NCBI GenBank assembly: GCA_017745135.1
Contig: JAGIAB010000193.1
Span: 1 to 6,185 of the forward strand
Direction: 5' to 3'
Source of the DNA: Flavisolibacter sp.
GTDB lineage: Bacteria > Bacteroidota > Bacteroidia > Chitinophagales > Chitinophagaceae
DNA: 6,185 nt
A program made the position numbers and the translations under genes. How positions within the stretch are numbered: position 1 is the stretch's first letter; each line of letters begins with the position of its first letter. Positions 1 through 6,185 of the stretch are shown here, piece by piece. The notes under the pieces are model-generated. The model saw nothing but the letters and a program-made list of their open reading frames with translations. It was not told the DNA's origin and searched no databases.

Positions 1-1
1 G

Positions 2-1876
2 GGCGATATTGGCCGGCCCATCGATCATATTTCCACCAATATTCGCAATGTCAATCTTATTTCCAATATCAATGCTGTAATTAAAAGCGGCAATTTGGTT
101 GAGAAGGAAGTTTACCTGAATAACAGCACCATTTCCTTCATGAGAATTCTGCCTTATGTAAGACAGGATCAGAGCATTGACGGTGTGGTGATCACCTTCA
201 TTGATATTACAAAGGCCAAAGAACTGGATAATATTATCAAGGCTGTATTCAATTCTTCGGTTAGTGCTATTATGGCTTTTAAAGTGGTAAAAGATGAGCG
301 GAAGAATATCATTGACTTCAGGTGGATCGCAGCAAACCATGAGTCCGACCGTTTCTTAAATATGTCGCAGGCCGATTACATTGGTAAATCTTTGAAGGAA
401 AGATTTCCGCAATTGGTGCAACATGACATTTTTGAAAAAGCAGTGGAAGCAATTGTAACAGGAAAACCTATACATACGGAAGTGCAAATCAATAATGATG
501 ATAGTTTTCAATGGTACGATCTTGTTGCCACCCAGATGAATGATGGTCTTGTAATGACTTTAACCAATATTGATGAACGCAAGCAAATTGAAAAGAAGCT
601 TAAGGAGAATCTTGATGATCTATTCATCGCCAAAGAAAATTATCACAAACTGAATTTGGAGCTGGAGGAAAAAATCAGTGCAAGAACTGCAGAATTACAA
701 AAGATTGTCCAGGAATTTGAGTTCGTAACGGATTTTATGCCTCAGATGGTTTGGGCAACCGGGCCTAACGGCTATCATGATTTTTATAATAAAGGCTGGT
801 ACAATTACACCGGGTTAAGTTTTGAGGAAACAAAAGGGAAGGGTTGGAATGATGTGGTTCACCCGGATGATCAGCAAAGAGCCTGGAAGGTTTGGAAACA
901 TTCCTTAGAAACCGGAGAACCTTATGAAATTGAATACAGGTTGAAACGCTTTGATGGTGAGTACCGCTGGTTTCTTGGAAGAGCCTTGCCATTGAGAAAT
1001 GAAAATAAAGAGATCGTAAAATGGTTTGGTACCTGCACCGACATTCATGATCAGAAATTGGCTAATGAAATACTGGAACAGAAAATAAGGGAAAGAACAA
1101 ACGATCTTCAAAAGGCCAATGCAGAATTAGAAGCAAGCAACACCGAATTATTGCAGTTTGCTTCTGTTGCCTCTCATGATTTGAAAGAGCCGCTTCGGAA
1201 GATTCATATCTTCAGCAATCTTATTAAAGACCGTTACCTGGGCAATATGGACGGTGCGGCAGAATACCTTGACAGGGTCATTACTGCTTCGGCACGAATG
1301 ACGAAACTCATTAATGATCTTCTCACCTTTACGCGTTTATCCATAAACAGTACGTTTGAAAATGTAAGTTTGAATCGCTTGGTAGATGAAGTGATGAGCG
1401 ACCTTGAATTAGTGATCAGTGAAAAGCATGCGATCATTGAAGTGGAAGATCTTCCAAAGGTGGATACGATCACCGGGCAGATACGGCAGGTATTTCAAAA
1501 CATTATTAGTAATGCTCTTAAGTTTTCGAGGAAGGATGAACGTCCGAGAATAAAAATTACCTGTGAAATTGTAGATCGATGTGCTATTGATGCAAACAGA
1601 GATGAGCATGGAGAATTTTGCAGAATCACAATAAAGGATAATGGTATTGGCTTCGATGACCAGTATGCTGAAAAGATCTTTACGATCTTTCAAAGACTTC
1701 ATACAAAAGAACAGTACGATGGTACCGGCATTGGCCTGGCTATTACCCGTAAGATCATTGAAAAGCATAAAGGCATAATAGCAGCAACAGGAAAGGATGG
1801 CGAAGGTGCAAAATTCATTATTGTGCTTCCATTAAAGCAGGAAGTAGGAATTGAAATCGAGATGAGCAAGAATTAA
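2..1876 (+). CDS. Multi-PAS sensor histidine kinase, 3' part of a probable CheB/CheR-PAS fusion (5' partial)
   Basis: The frame is open from base 2, giving 624 visible residues to the TAA at 1874-1876, and the true start lies left of the window. Residues 1-70 (from DIGRPIDHI to VVITFIDIT) match the PAS type that follows CheB-CheR modules in chemotaxis fusion proteins. A second PAS domain spans about 78-196, a coiled coil 197-241, a PAS_3-like domain 242-349 (KGWYNYTG, HPDDQ, GTCTDIHD), and a second helical linker 350-385. The HisKA H-box SHDLKEPLRKI places the phosphorylated histidine at residue 392 (1175-1177). HATPase_c shows the N-box (NIISNALKF, Asn at 1511-1513), G1 box DNGIGF (1637-1654) and G2 box DGTGIGLAI (1718-1744). 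The kinase core is therefore complete and probably active. No transmembrane segment is visible, so a cytosolic location is likely. No receiver domain follows, and no response regulator is nearby. The ligand is unknown, and the CheB/CheR part is inference. Confidence 0.93.
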   Translation, partial: GDIGRPIDHISTNIRNVNLISNINAVIKSGNLVEKEVYLNNSTISFMRILPYVRQDQSIDGVVITFIDITKAKELDNIIKAVFNSSVSAIMAFKVVKDERKNIIDFRWIAANHESDRFLNMSQADYIGKSLKERFPQLVQHDIFEKAVEAIVTGKPIHTEVQINNDDSFQWYDLVATQMNDGLVMTLTNIDERKQIEKKLKENLDDLFIAKENYHKLNLELEEKISARTAELQKIVQEFEFVTDFMPQMVWATGPNGYHDFYNKGWYNYTGLSFEETKGKGWNDVVHPDDQQRAWKVWKHSLETGEPYEIEYRLKRFDGEYRWFLGRALPLRNENKEIVKWFGTCTDIHDQKLANEILEQKIRERTNDLQKANAELEASNTELLQFASVASHDLKEPLRKIHIFSNLIKDRYLGNMDGAAEYLDRVITASARMTKLINDLLTFTRLSINSTFENVSLNRLVDEVMSDLELVISEKHAIIEVEDLPKVDTITGQIRQVFQNIISNALKFSRKDERPRIKITCEIVDRCAIDANRDEHGEFCRITIKDNGIGFDDQYAEKIFTIFQRLHTKEQYDGTGIGLAITRKIIEKHKGIIAATGKDGEGAKFIIVLPLKQEVGIEIEMSKN

Positions 1877-1934
1877 TGAAGGATTTAGCAATGAAGAGTC
1901 AGTAATAAATGACTTCCGGCAAAGCTTTTTTTTG
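1877..1934. terminator. Convergent gap with inverted repeat and T-tract; possible terminator
   Basis: This 58-base gap separates the kinase stop from the stop of the convergent sigma gene. AGTCA (1897-1901) and TGACT (1910-1914) form a 5-bp stem around an 8-base loop. Eight T residues follow at 1926-1933, but 11 bases downstream of the stem. That spacing and the short A/T-rich stem make it a poor classical rho-independent terminator for the kinase. Read from the minus strand, the same stem is not followed by a U-run. The position favours transcription ending here, but the structural support is weak. Confidence 0.3.
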
Positions 1935-2591
1935 TCAGACAGATTTTTGAATAGCATCAAAAACATTCTTCACTACACTATCGCAATAAATTAAGTTGAA
2001 GTCATAGAGCTGTGCTTTTGAATAGTATTTCTCCAGCTCTTTTTGTAACAGTGTTTTAGCCCGGTTCAAACGCACTTTTACATTGACCGGAGTAATGTTC
2101 AGCATCTCTGCTGTTTCAGCAATGCTCAATCCTTCTGCCTCTCTTAGAATAAAGACTGTGCGGTAATGAACGGGTATTTTTTCCAGGCTCTTTTCAAGAA
2201 TATTTGACAGTTCCCTGTTCAGCACATTCGCTTCGGTTGATTGCTTTTTTGATGCGAACATAGGTTGTGAATTTTCGTCAACAATTTGATGTAAGACCTC
2301 ATATTTGCCGCTGCCGTAGCTGAGTTTGTAAAGGCATTTGTTAACCATGATTTTAGCAATCCATGTTTTATAGGATGAACGGCCTTCGAAATTTTTGAGA
2401 TTTTGGTAAGCGGCGATATGTGTATCCTGTAAAAGATCTTTCGCTGTCTCGTGGTCAAAATCATAGCTCCTGGCAATCTTGTAAAGAATGGAATTGTAAC
2501 GGCGGATTAAGACTTCAAACAAAGCGATTTCGCCATCCAGGATTTTATGGATGATTTCATCTTCCGTATTTGTTATCAGTAATTCACTCAT
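1935..2591 (-). CDS. ECF-type sigma-70 family RNA polymerase sigma factor
   Basis: This 218-residue protein has the size and two-domain layout of extracytoplasmic-function sigma factors, which direct RNA polymerase to a dedicated promoter set. Region sigma-2 spans about 24-92, including FEVLIRRY, the acidic DLLQDT stretch (52-57) and YKTWIAKIMVNKCL. Region sigma-4 spans about 131-185, with the helix-turn-helix EGLSIAETAEMLNITPVNVKVRL. The linker (about 93-130) is poorly conserved. After sigma-4 there is a tail of about 30 residues with CDSVV at 203-207, which I recall from some ECF subfamilies and whose role I cannot state. The ATG at 2589-2591 overlaps the stop of the upstream membrane-protein gene and has no Shine-Dalgarno in front of it, so translation by coupling is likely. 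It is the last gene of the minus-strand cluster. No anti-sigma factor with a zinc-finger or FecR-like domain is seen. The exact ECF group and regulon are unknown. Confidence 0.93.
   Translation of the reverse strand: MSELLITNTEDEIIHKILDGEIALFEVLIRRYNSILYKIARSYDFDHETAKDLLQDTHIAAYQNLKNFEGRSSYKTWIAKIMVNKCLYKLSYGSGKYEVLHQIVDENSQPMFASKKQSTEANVLNRELSNILEKSLEKIPVHYRTVFILREAEGLSIAETAEMLNITPVNVKVRLNRAKTLLQKELEKYYSKAQLYDFNLIYCDSVVKNVFDAIQKSV
2588..2591 (-). promoter_or_regulatory. ATGA stop/start overlap coupling DUF2231 gene to sigma factor gene
   Basis: On the minus strand the four bases read ATGA. The ATG starts the sigma factor and the TGA ends the DUF2231 gene. The 20 bases upstream of this ATG contain no purine-rich ribosome binding site. 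Re-initiation by the ribosome that has just finished the membrane protein is the simplest reading. It would link sigma factor level to membrane protein synthesis. Confidence 0.7.
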
Positions 2592-3016
2592 GGTTCAATA
2601 GCAATATGGTGTTTAAAAATTAATCTGCCCCCTAAATAATTACCAACAAAAATAAAAACGACTGTAAGCAGTTTTACAATCAGAACAGTTAAGGTAGGCA
2701 CTTGTATCTGCGGATACAAATTCCAGCTTCTGTAGGCAAAGACACTGAATACAAGGATGGCTGTCAGATTTATTCCTCCATGTATGAGTGCAGCAGCCAT
2801 AGCTGTCCGGTCTTTGATCATCATAAGATCAATGAAGCCGGTTACGCCAGCAAGCAGTCCCAAGCCTACTCCACCGATCAAACAGTAAAAAGCCGCAGTT
2901 CCATAGCTTTCATTTCCGGTACTGTAAAAGAAATACGATAAAACAAGGTCCATGGGCAGCAAGGCCGTTGGAAAGTGAATGAGCATGACATGCAATGGAT
3001 GGCGCAATATTTTCAT
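2588..3016 (-). CDS. DUF2231-family integral membrane protein
   Basis: The 142-residue protein has about four predicted membrane segments (roughly 10-30, 41-66, 73-96 and 108-134). Its N-terminal signature RHPLHVMLIHFPTALL, the GFIDL turn (60-64), a His in helix 3 (ALIHGG, H79) and the ending NYLGGRLIFKHH are hallmarks of DUF2231. The family has no settled biochemical function. From memory, DUF2231 domains often occur beside or fused to c-type cytochrome modules, and the conserved histidines H6, H9, H14 and H79 would suit heme or metal binding; both points are inference. The ATG at 3014-3016 lies 9 bases after the upstream gene's stop, with only an A/T-rich leader. Its stop overlaps the sigma factor start, so it is the best candidate in this operon for a membrane-side partner of the sigma factor. 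It lacks a sizeable cytoplasmic domain, which argues against an ordinary anti-sigma role. Confidence 0.85.
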   Translation of the reverse strand: MKILRHPLHVMLIHFPTALLPMDLVLSYFFYSTGNESYGTAAFYCLIGGVGLGLLAGVTGFIDLMMIKDRTAMAAALIHGGINLTAILVFSVFAYRSWNLYPQIQVPTLTVLIVKLLTVVFIFVGNYLGGRLIFKHHIAIEP

Positions 3017-3025
3017 AAAATTGAT

Positions 3026-3364
3026 TTACCCGAAAACAAAAAATAAAAGCAATAAAAAACCGGCTACTCCAAACAAGGCATGAACAACGGCCAACCAGGT
3101 AGGACTAAATTTTTTCTTCAGATCCCCGGCAAACATATAAAACCCTATAAGTGCGCCAACTACAAACAGAAGGATGCTGGCCCTGGGATAGTTTGCAGGA
3201 TTTTGAAGGGCATACACAACTAATAAAATCAGTGCAACTGCAGCAAAAATTCCATGCAGGTAAACTGTAGTCCGGCTGGTTTCAGCAGATGTTAACCAGT
3301 TCTTCAAAATAACAAAGCCAACAATAGCGGCAAGTGCGAATAATCCAATGGTTATGTATAACAT
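3026..3364 (-). CDS. Small four-helix membrane protein, function unknown
   Basis: This 112-residue protein is very hydrophobic, with four apparent membrane helices at about 2-20, 34-53, 62-80 and 90-111. Short charged loops separate them (KNWLTSAETSR, AGDLKKKFSPT). Single histidines sit near the start of helix 2 (YLHG, H37) and in helix 4 (VVHALFG, H95). I do not recognise a named family, although it resembles conserved small membrane proteins of Bacteroidota. The ATG at 3362-3364 is the only ATG in frame in the 50 or so bases upstream that I read, and no Shine-Dalgarno precedes it. It is the first gene of the minus-strand cluster, ending 9 bases before the DUF2231 gene. Shared histidine-bearing membrane topology with its neighbour suggests the two act together, perhaps as a heteromer or redox/heme-linked membrane unit; this is inference only. 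Confidence 0.75.
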   Translation of the reverse strand: MLYITIGLFALAAIVGFVILKNWLTSAETSRTTVYLHGIFAAVALILLVVYALQNPANYPRASILLFVVGALIGFYMFAGDLKKKFSPTWLAVVHALFGVAGFLLLLFFVFG

Positions 3365-3467
3365 TAGCAGTGATTTTGAAGTATAGATTAGCTGAGGAGT
3401 TGAAAGGTTACAAGCTCGTCCTGACTTTGCCGGCAGCCTAAGATGTCAATTGAATAAGGTTTAAGAA

Positions 3468-3502
3468 TTGTTTAATATATGCCTGACCAGGTTTTACGTT
3501 TA
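3468..3502 (+). promoter_or_regulatory. Weak candidate Bacteroidota-type promoter for the peptidase-barrel gene
   Basis: TTG at 3468-3470 and TACGTTTA at 3495-3502 resemble the Bacteroidota -33 (TTG) and -7 (TAnnTTTG) elements, with one mismatch in the -7 box. The gap is 24 bases, slightly longer than the usual range. The predicted transcript would have a leader of about 60 bases. It is the best match I found, not a firm call. Confidence 0.22.
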
Positions 3503-3562
3503 TATAGTACCGTCTGCTAAATGGTTCGCTATTTGTAAGCAAGATTTCAGAACTTTTAAATC

Positions 3563-3567
3563 GAGGA
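3563..3567 (+). promoter_or_regulatory. Possible ribosome binding site GAGGA
   Basis: GAGGA lies 2 bases before the ATG at 3570 and 11 bases before the in-frame ATG at 3579. Neither spacing is ideal, so the site does not settle which start is used. A second TGAGG at 3571-3575 lies 3 bases before the 3579 ATG. Both starts give essentially the same signal peptide. Confidence 0.35.
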
Positions 3568-3569
3568 TT

Positions 3570-6185
3570 ATGAGGCTAATGAATTCATCCCGTTACCTGC
3601 ACGTACCGGCTCTTTTCCTGTTTGTTCTTTTTTCATTTTCAATAACTACTGCTTCAGCACAATATTTTGGTCGTAATAAAGTGCTGTATAAGGACTTTGA
3701 TTTTCGCGTAACGCAAACACCACATTTTGAAATCTACAATTACCTGCAAAACAACACGGTTAAAAACCGGTTTACACAGTTAACAGAACAATGGTACAAT
3801 ATGCATCAGTCTGTTTTGAGAGATACCTTTAAAGTGCGCAATCCCTTGCTGGTGTATAATCATCATGCAGAGTTCCAGCAAACAAGAGCCATTGAAGGGC
3901 AGATTGATGTTGGAACCGGCGGTGTTACCGAAGCTTTAAAGAACAGGGTGGTCATGCCGTTTATGGCATCCAATGCACAAACCGACCATGTATTGGGACA
4001 TGAACTGGTACATGCTTTCCAGTATCATTTAATTATTGATTCTTTGTCGCTAAACGCATTAAACAATCTGCCTCTTTGGATGGTAGAAGGAATGGCAGAG
4101 TACATGTCCACCGGTTACCGCGATGCCAATACTGCCATGTGGTTAAGAAGTGCCGTTGCTAACAATAAACTTCCGACTCTGAAAGATCTTACCAACCGTC
4201 CCGACCTGTATTTCCCTTATCGTTGGGGCGAAGCTTTCTGGGCTTATGTTACTGGCTTGTATGGTGATACGGTGATTAGAAGACTGTTTGTAACCACTGC
4301 TCAAAGAGGTTATGAAGATGCATTGAAACGTGTGTTGCACATTGATGAAAAAACATTCTCCAAGCAATGGCAACAGGCGATACGTGATGCGTATGCGCCA
4401 TATCAAAAAAGCACGCAACTCACACCTGTTGGACAAAGCTTGATCACCAGGAAAAATGCCGGCAAGTTGAATATTGTTCCTTCCATCAGTCCTGACGGAA
4501 AATACATTGCATTCTGGACGGAGAAGAATTTGTTCTCACTTGATTTGTATTTAGCCGATGCAAAAACAGGTAAGATCATTGATTGTGTTACTACCAATGC
4601 TTTCAATTCGCATATTGATCAATACAGTTCTTATGAATCATCTGTAGCATGGTCGCCCGATAGTAAACAACTGGCTTTTGTAGCTTTTGCAAAGGGACAT
4701 AACCGTCTGCTCATTGCTAATAGCGATAATGGAAAGATCATAAAGCAATTGGATATTCCGGGAGTAACTGGTTTTAGCAATCCAACATGGTCGCCGGATG
4801 GAAAAACAATTGTTGTAACAGGTTTGGTAAATGGACAAAGCGATTTATACGCTTTCAACATCAATACTAAATCGGTGAAGCAATTAACCAATGATATCTA
4901 TTCTGATTTTCTTCCTTCGTATTCACCCGATGGGAAATGGATTGCTTTTGCAACGGATAGAATTGCTCTTGCAAATTCAACTATCATCCATGATTATTCG
5001 CACAACATTGCCTTGCTGAATACACAAACAGGTGCTATAACCAATTTGGAATTTTTTCCCGGCGCCAATAATCTCAATCCTGTATTTGGCCCGGATAGTA
5101 AAACCCTCTATTTTCTTACCGACAGGGATGGTTTGAGAAATTTGTATTCTTACAATCTTGATACAAAAGAAATTTTGCAACGCACCAATTTGTTCACGGG
5201 CATCTCTGGTATTACCATGTATGCACCTGCTATATCGGCTGCGCATAGCACGGATCAAATTGTGTACAGCTATTACAGCAACAGTGATTTTATCATCTAC
5301 AGTGCACCCAGTATTGCATTTTTATCGCAGCCGGTAAATGCTACCGATGTAAATATGCAGGCAGCTATGATGCCTCCATTTACCAGGCATGGTGTTGACC
5401 TGGTTCAAAAAAATATGGAACATCCGTTTCCCTTAACAGCAGCTCAAACCAAATCTACAGAAGTTCCGTACAAACCCAAATTTGAATTGGATTATTTAGG
5501 GAATACAGGCGGTATTGGATTTCAAACCGGCGGCGTATACGGCAGTGGTTTGGCAGGCGGAGTAAATGGCATTTTCAGCGATATTCTTGGCAATCATCAA
5601 TTGTTTGGTGCTGTTTCTTTAAATGGAGAAATTGTTGATGTAGCCGGACAGTTTGCTTATCTCAATCAAAAGCACCGTTTCAATTGGGGTGCATCGGTTT
5701 CGCATGTTCCTTATTTGTCAGGCGCACAACATTTATTCTATGATACATTGGTAACAAAACAAGGTGATAGTTTAGCAGCTTTGAATTCATCGATCGATCT
5801 GCTCAGAACTTTCCAGGACCAGTTTTCTTTGTATGCTGCATATCCATTTTCTACTGTGCGACGAATAGAAGTTGGTGCATCCTTTTCCCGCTACTATTAT
5901 CGGCTGGATCGATATACAGATTATTATGATCCTTCCGGGTCTGTTTATTATGGATCAAAAAAAGAAAGGCAACCGGTACCAGGTGGATTTAACCTGGCAC
6001 AGGTATATACAGCATTTGTTGGTGATAATTCTTATTTCGGTGTAGCATCTCCTTTGGGTGGAAGCCGGTATCGTCTCGAAGTAGGACAATATGCAGGCGT
6101 GGTTAACATGAGTTCTGTATTGGGTGATTACCGGAAATATTTTCGTTTGGCGCCAATAACATTGGCCACACGCAATATGTTTATG
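3570..6185 (+). CDS. Secreted zinc metallopeptidase / TolB-like propeller / outer-membrane barrel fusion (3' partial)
   Basis: I read 872 codons from ATG 3570 to the window end without a stop. Residues 1-30 form a signal peptide (hydrophobic core PALFLFVLFSFSI, cleavage likely after TASA, before QYFG) with no lipobox Cys. Residues about 31-280 form a gluzincin-type peptidase domain. HELVH at 144-148 supplies two zinc histidines (H144, H148) and the catalytic Glu145, and WMVEGMAEY (170-178) supplies the likely third ligand Glu173, at the spacing typical of clan MA(E). Residues about 295-580 hold a six-bladed TolB/PD40-like propeller. SPDGK-type motifs have their Pro at 308, 363, 409, 453 and 508, and a degenerate sixth blade lies near 552-578. 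From about 638 alternating, aromatic-rich beta strands with GG turns (GGSRYRLEVG, DYRKYFRL) look like an Omp85/BamA-type barrel, cut by the window edge. The likely location is the outer membrane with peptidase and propeller in the periplasm. The substrate is unknown. Confidence 0.9.
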   Translation, partial: MRLMNSSRYLHVPALFLFVLFSFSITTASAQYFGRNKVLYKDFDFRVTQTPHFEIYNYLQNNTVKNRFTQLTEQWYNMHQSVLRDTFKVRNPLLVYNHHAEFQQTRAIEGQIDVGTGGVTEALKNRVVMPFMASNAQTDHVLGHELVHAFQYHLIIDSLSLNALNNLPLWMVEGMAEYMSTGYRDANTAMWLRSAVANNKLPTLKDLTNRPDLYFPYRWGEAFWAYVTGLYGDTVIRRLFVTTAQRGYEDALKRVLHIDEKTFSKQWQQAIRDAYAPYQKSTQLTPVGQSLITRKNAGKLNIVPSISPDGKYIAFWTEKNLFSLDLYLADAKTGKIIDCVTTNAFNSHIDQYSSYESSVAWSPDSKQLAFVAFAKGHNRLLIANSDNGKIIKQLDIPGVTGFSNPTWSPDGKTIVVTGLVNGQSDLYAFNINTKSVKQLTNDIYSDFLPSYSPDGKWIAFATDRIALANSTIIHDYSHNIALLNTQTGAITNLEFFPGANNLNPVFGPDSKTLYFLTDRDGLRNLYSYNLDTKEILQRTNLFTGISGITMYAPAISAAHSTDQIVYSYYSNSDFIIYSAPSIAFLSQPVNATDVNMQAAMMPPFTRHGVDLVQKNMEHPFPLTAAQTKSTEVPYKPKFELDYLGNTGGIGFQTGGVYGSGLAGGVNGIFSDILGNHQLFGAVSLNGEIVDVAGQFAYLNQKHRFNWGASVSHVPYLSGAQHLFYDTLVTKQGDSLAALNSSIDLLRTFQDQFSLYAAYPFSTVRRIEVGASFSRYYYRLDRYTDYYDPSGSVYYGSKKERQPVPGGFNLAQVYTAFVGDNSYFGVASPLGGSRYRLEVGQYAGVVNMSSVLGDYRKYFRLAPITLATRNMFM

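Larger units (their letters stand above)
3365..3569. other. Divergent intergenic region between sigma operon and peptidase-barrel gene
   Basis: These 205 bases separate two divergent start codons and must hold the promoters and untranslated leaders of both transcripts. No open frame of note, tRNA or strong hairpin is present. The part from 3441 to 3560 is clearly A/T-rich compared with the flanks. On the minus strand a TTGACA hexamer lies at 3449-3444, but no suitable partner follows at normal spacing. Self-regulation of the sigma operon from here would be usual for ECF systems, but no recognised ECF-type box is visible. Confidence 0.6.

Noticed and set aside
20..80. Near-repeats of ATTTCC and AATATT around the left edge
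   Set aside because: They arise from repeated Ile/Asn codons in the PAS helix and are too short and imperfect to be a repeat element.
95..97. TTG as start codon of the histidine kinase
   Set aside because: The frame stays open to base 2 and the upstream residues complete a PAS domain, so the gene is cut by the window edge, not started here.
1409..1768. Minus-strand 119-codon frame within the kinase ATPase region
   Set aside because: It overlaps the N, G1 and G2 boxes of the kinase and has no features of its own.
1876..1905. Nine-codon frame beginning in the TAATG at the kinase stop
   Set aside because: Too short, with no ribosome binding site and no recognisable product; likely chance.
2702..2941. 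Plus-strand frame across the DUF2231 gene
   Set aside because: The opposite strand has the clear DUF2231 signature; this translation is Ser/Cys-rich noise.
4631..4891. Minus-strand open frame inside the peptidase-propeller gene
   Set aside because: It lies opposite well-supported PD40 repeats, and its translation shows no domain or plausible composition.
4480..5110. Recurring SPDGK/SPDSK coding segments as DNA repeats
   Set aside because: The repetition is at protein level (propeller blades); the nucleotide copies have diverged and do not form a tandem DNA repeat.
4977..5258. Second minus-strand frame opposite the propeller
   Set aside because: Shadow of the plus-strand gene, with no start signal and no family resemblance.

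Overview
The window looks like chromosomal DNA of a Bacteroidota bacterium, probably of the Chitinophagaceae/Chitinophagales type. This rests on protein style: a PAS-rich hybrid histidine kinase of CheB/CheR-fusion descent, a short ECF sigma factor, a DUF2231 membrane protein, and a large secreted peptidase/propeller/barrel protein whose N-terminus resembles proteins common in that group. Most genes lack a clear Shine-Dalgarno sequence, which also fits. I see no tRNA, rRNA, CRISPR array, insertion sequence or phage gene.

Layout. (1) Positions 2-1876, plus strand: the 3' part of a sensor kinase gene that enters from beyond the left edge. Its first visible domain is the PAS type found behind CheB-CheR modules, followed by two more PAS domains and a complete HisKA/HATPase_c core. 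(2) Positions 1877-1934: a short convergent gap with an inverted repeat and a T-tract. (3) Positions 3364 down to 1935, minus strand: a compact three-gene cluster read as small four-helix membrane protein, then DUF2231 membrane protein, then ECF sigma factor. The last two share a 4-base ATGA overlap, so sigma translation is probably coupled to the membrane protein. (4) Positions 3365-3569: a divergent intergenic region that must hold the promoters for both sides. (5) Positions 3570-6185, plus strand: a reading frame of 872 codons with no stop, running off the right edge. It encodes a signal peptide, a zinc metallopeptidase domain (HELVH plus downstream WMVEG), a TolB/PD40-type beta-propeller and the start of an outer-membrane barrel that looks Omp85/BamA-like.

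How the parts may work together. The kinase and the sigma operon are convergent and need not be linked. The sigma operon pairs two His-containing integral membrane proteins with an ECF sigma factor and no recognisable anti-sigma factor, so one membrane protein may serve as sensor or partner; this is inference. The large right-hand protein is best read as a peptidase and propeller held in the periplasm by their own outer-membrane barrel. This is the most interesting item in the window. Both end genes are partial, so the catalytic output of the left gene (possible CheB/CheR modules) and the barrel end of the right gene cannot be seen.
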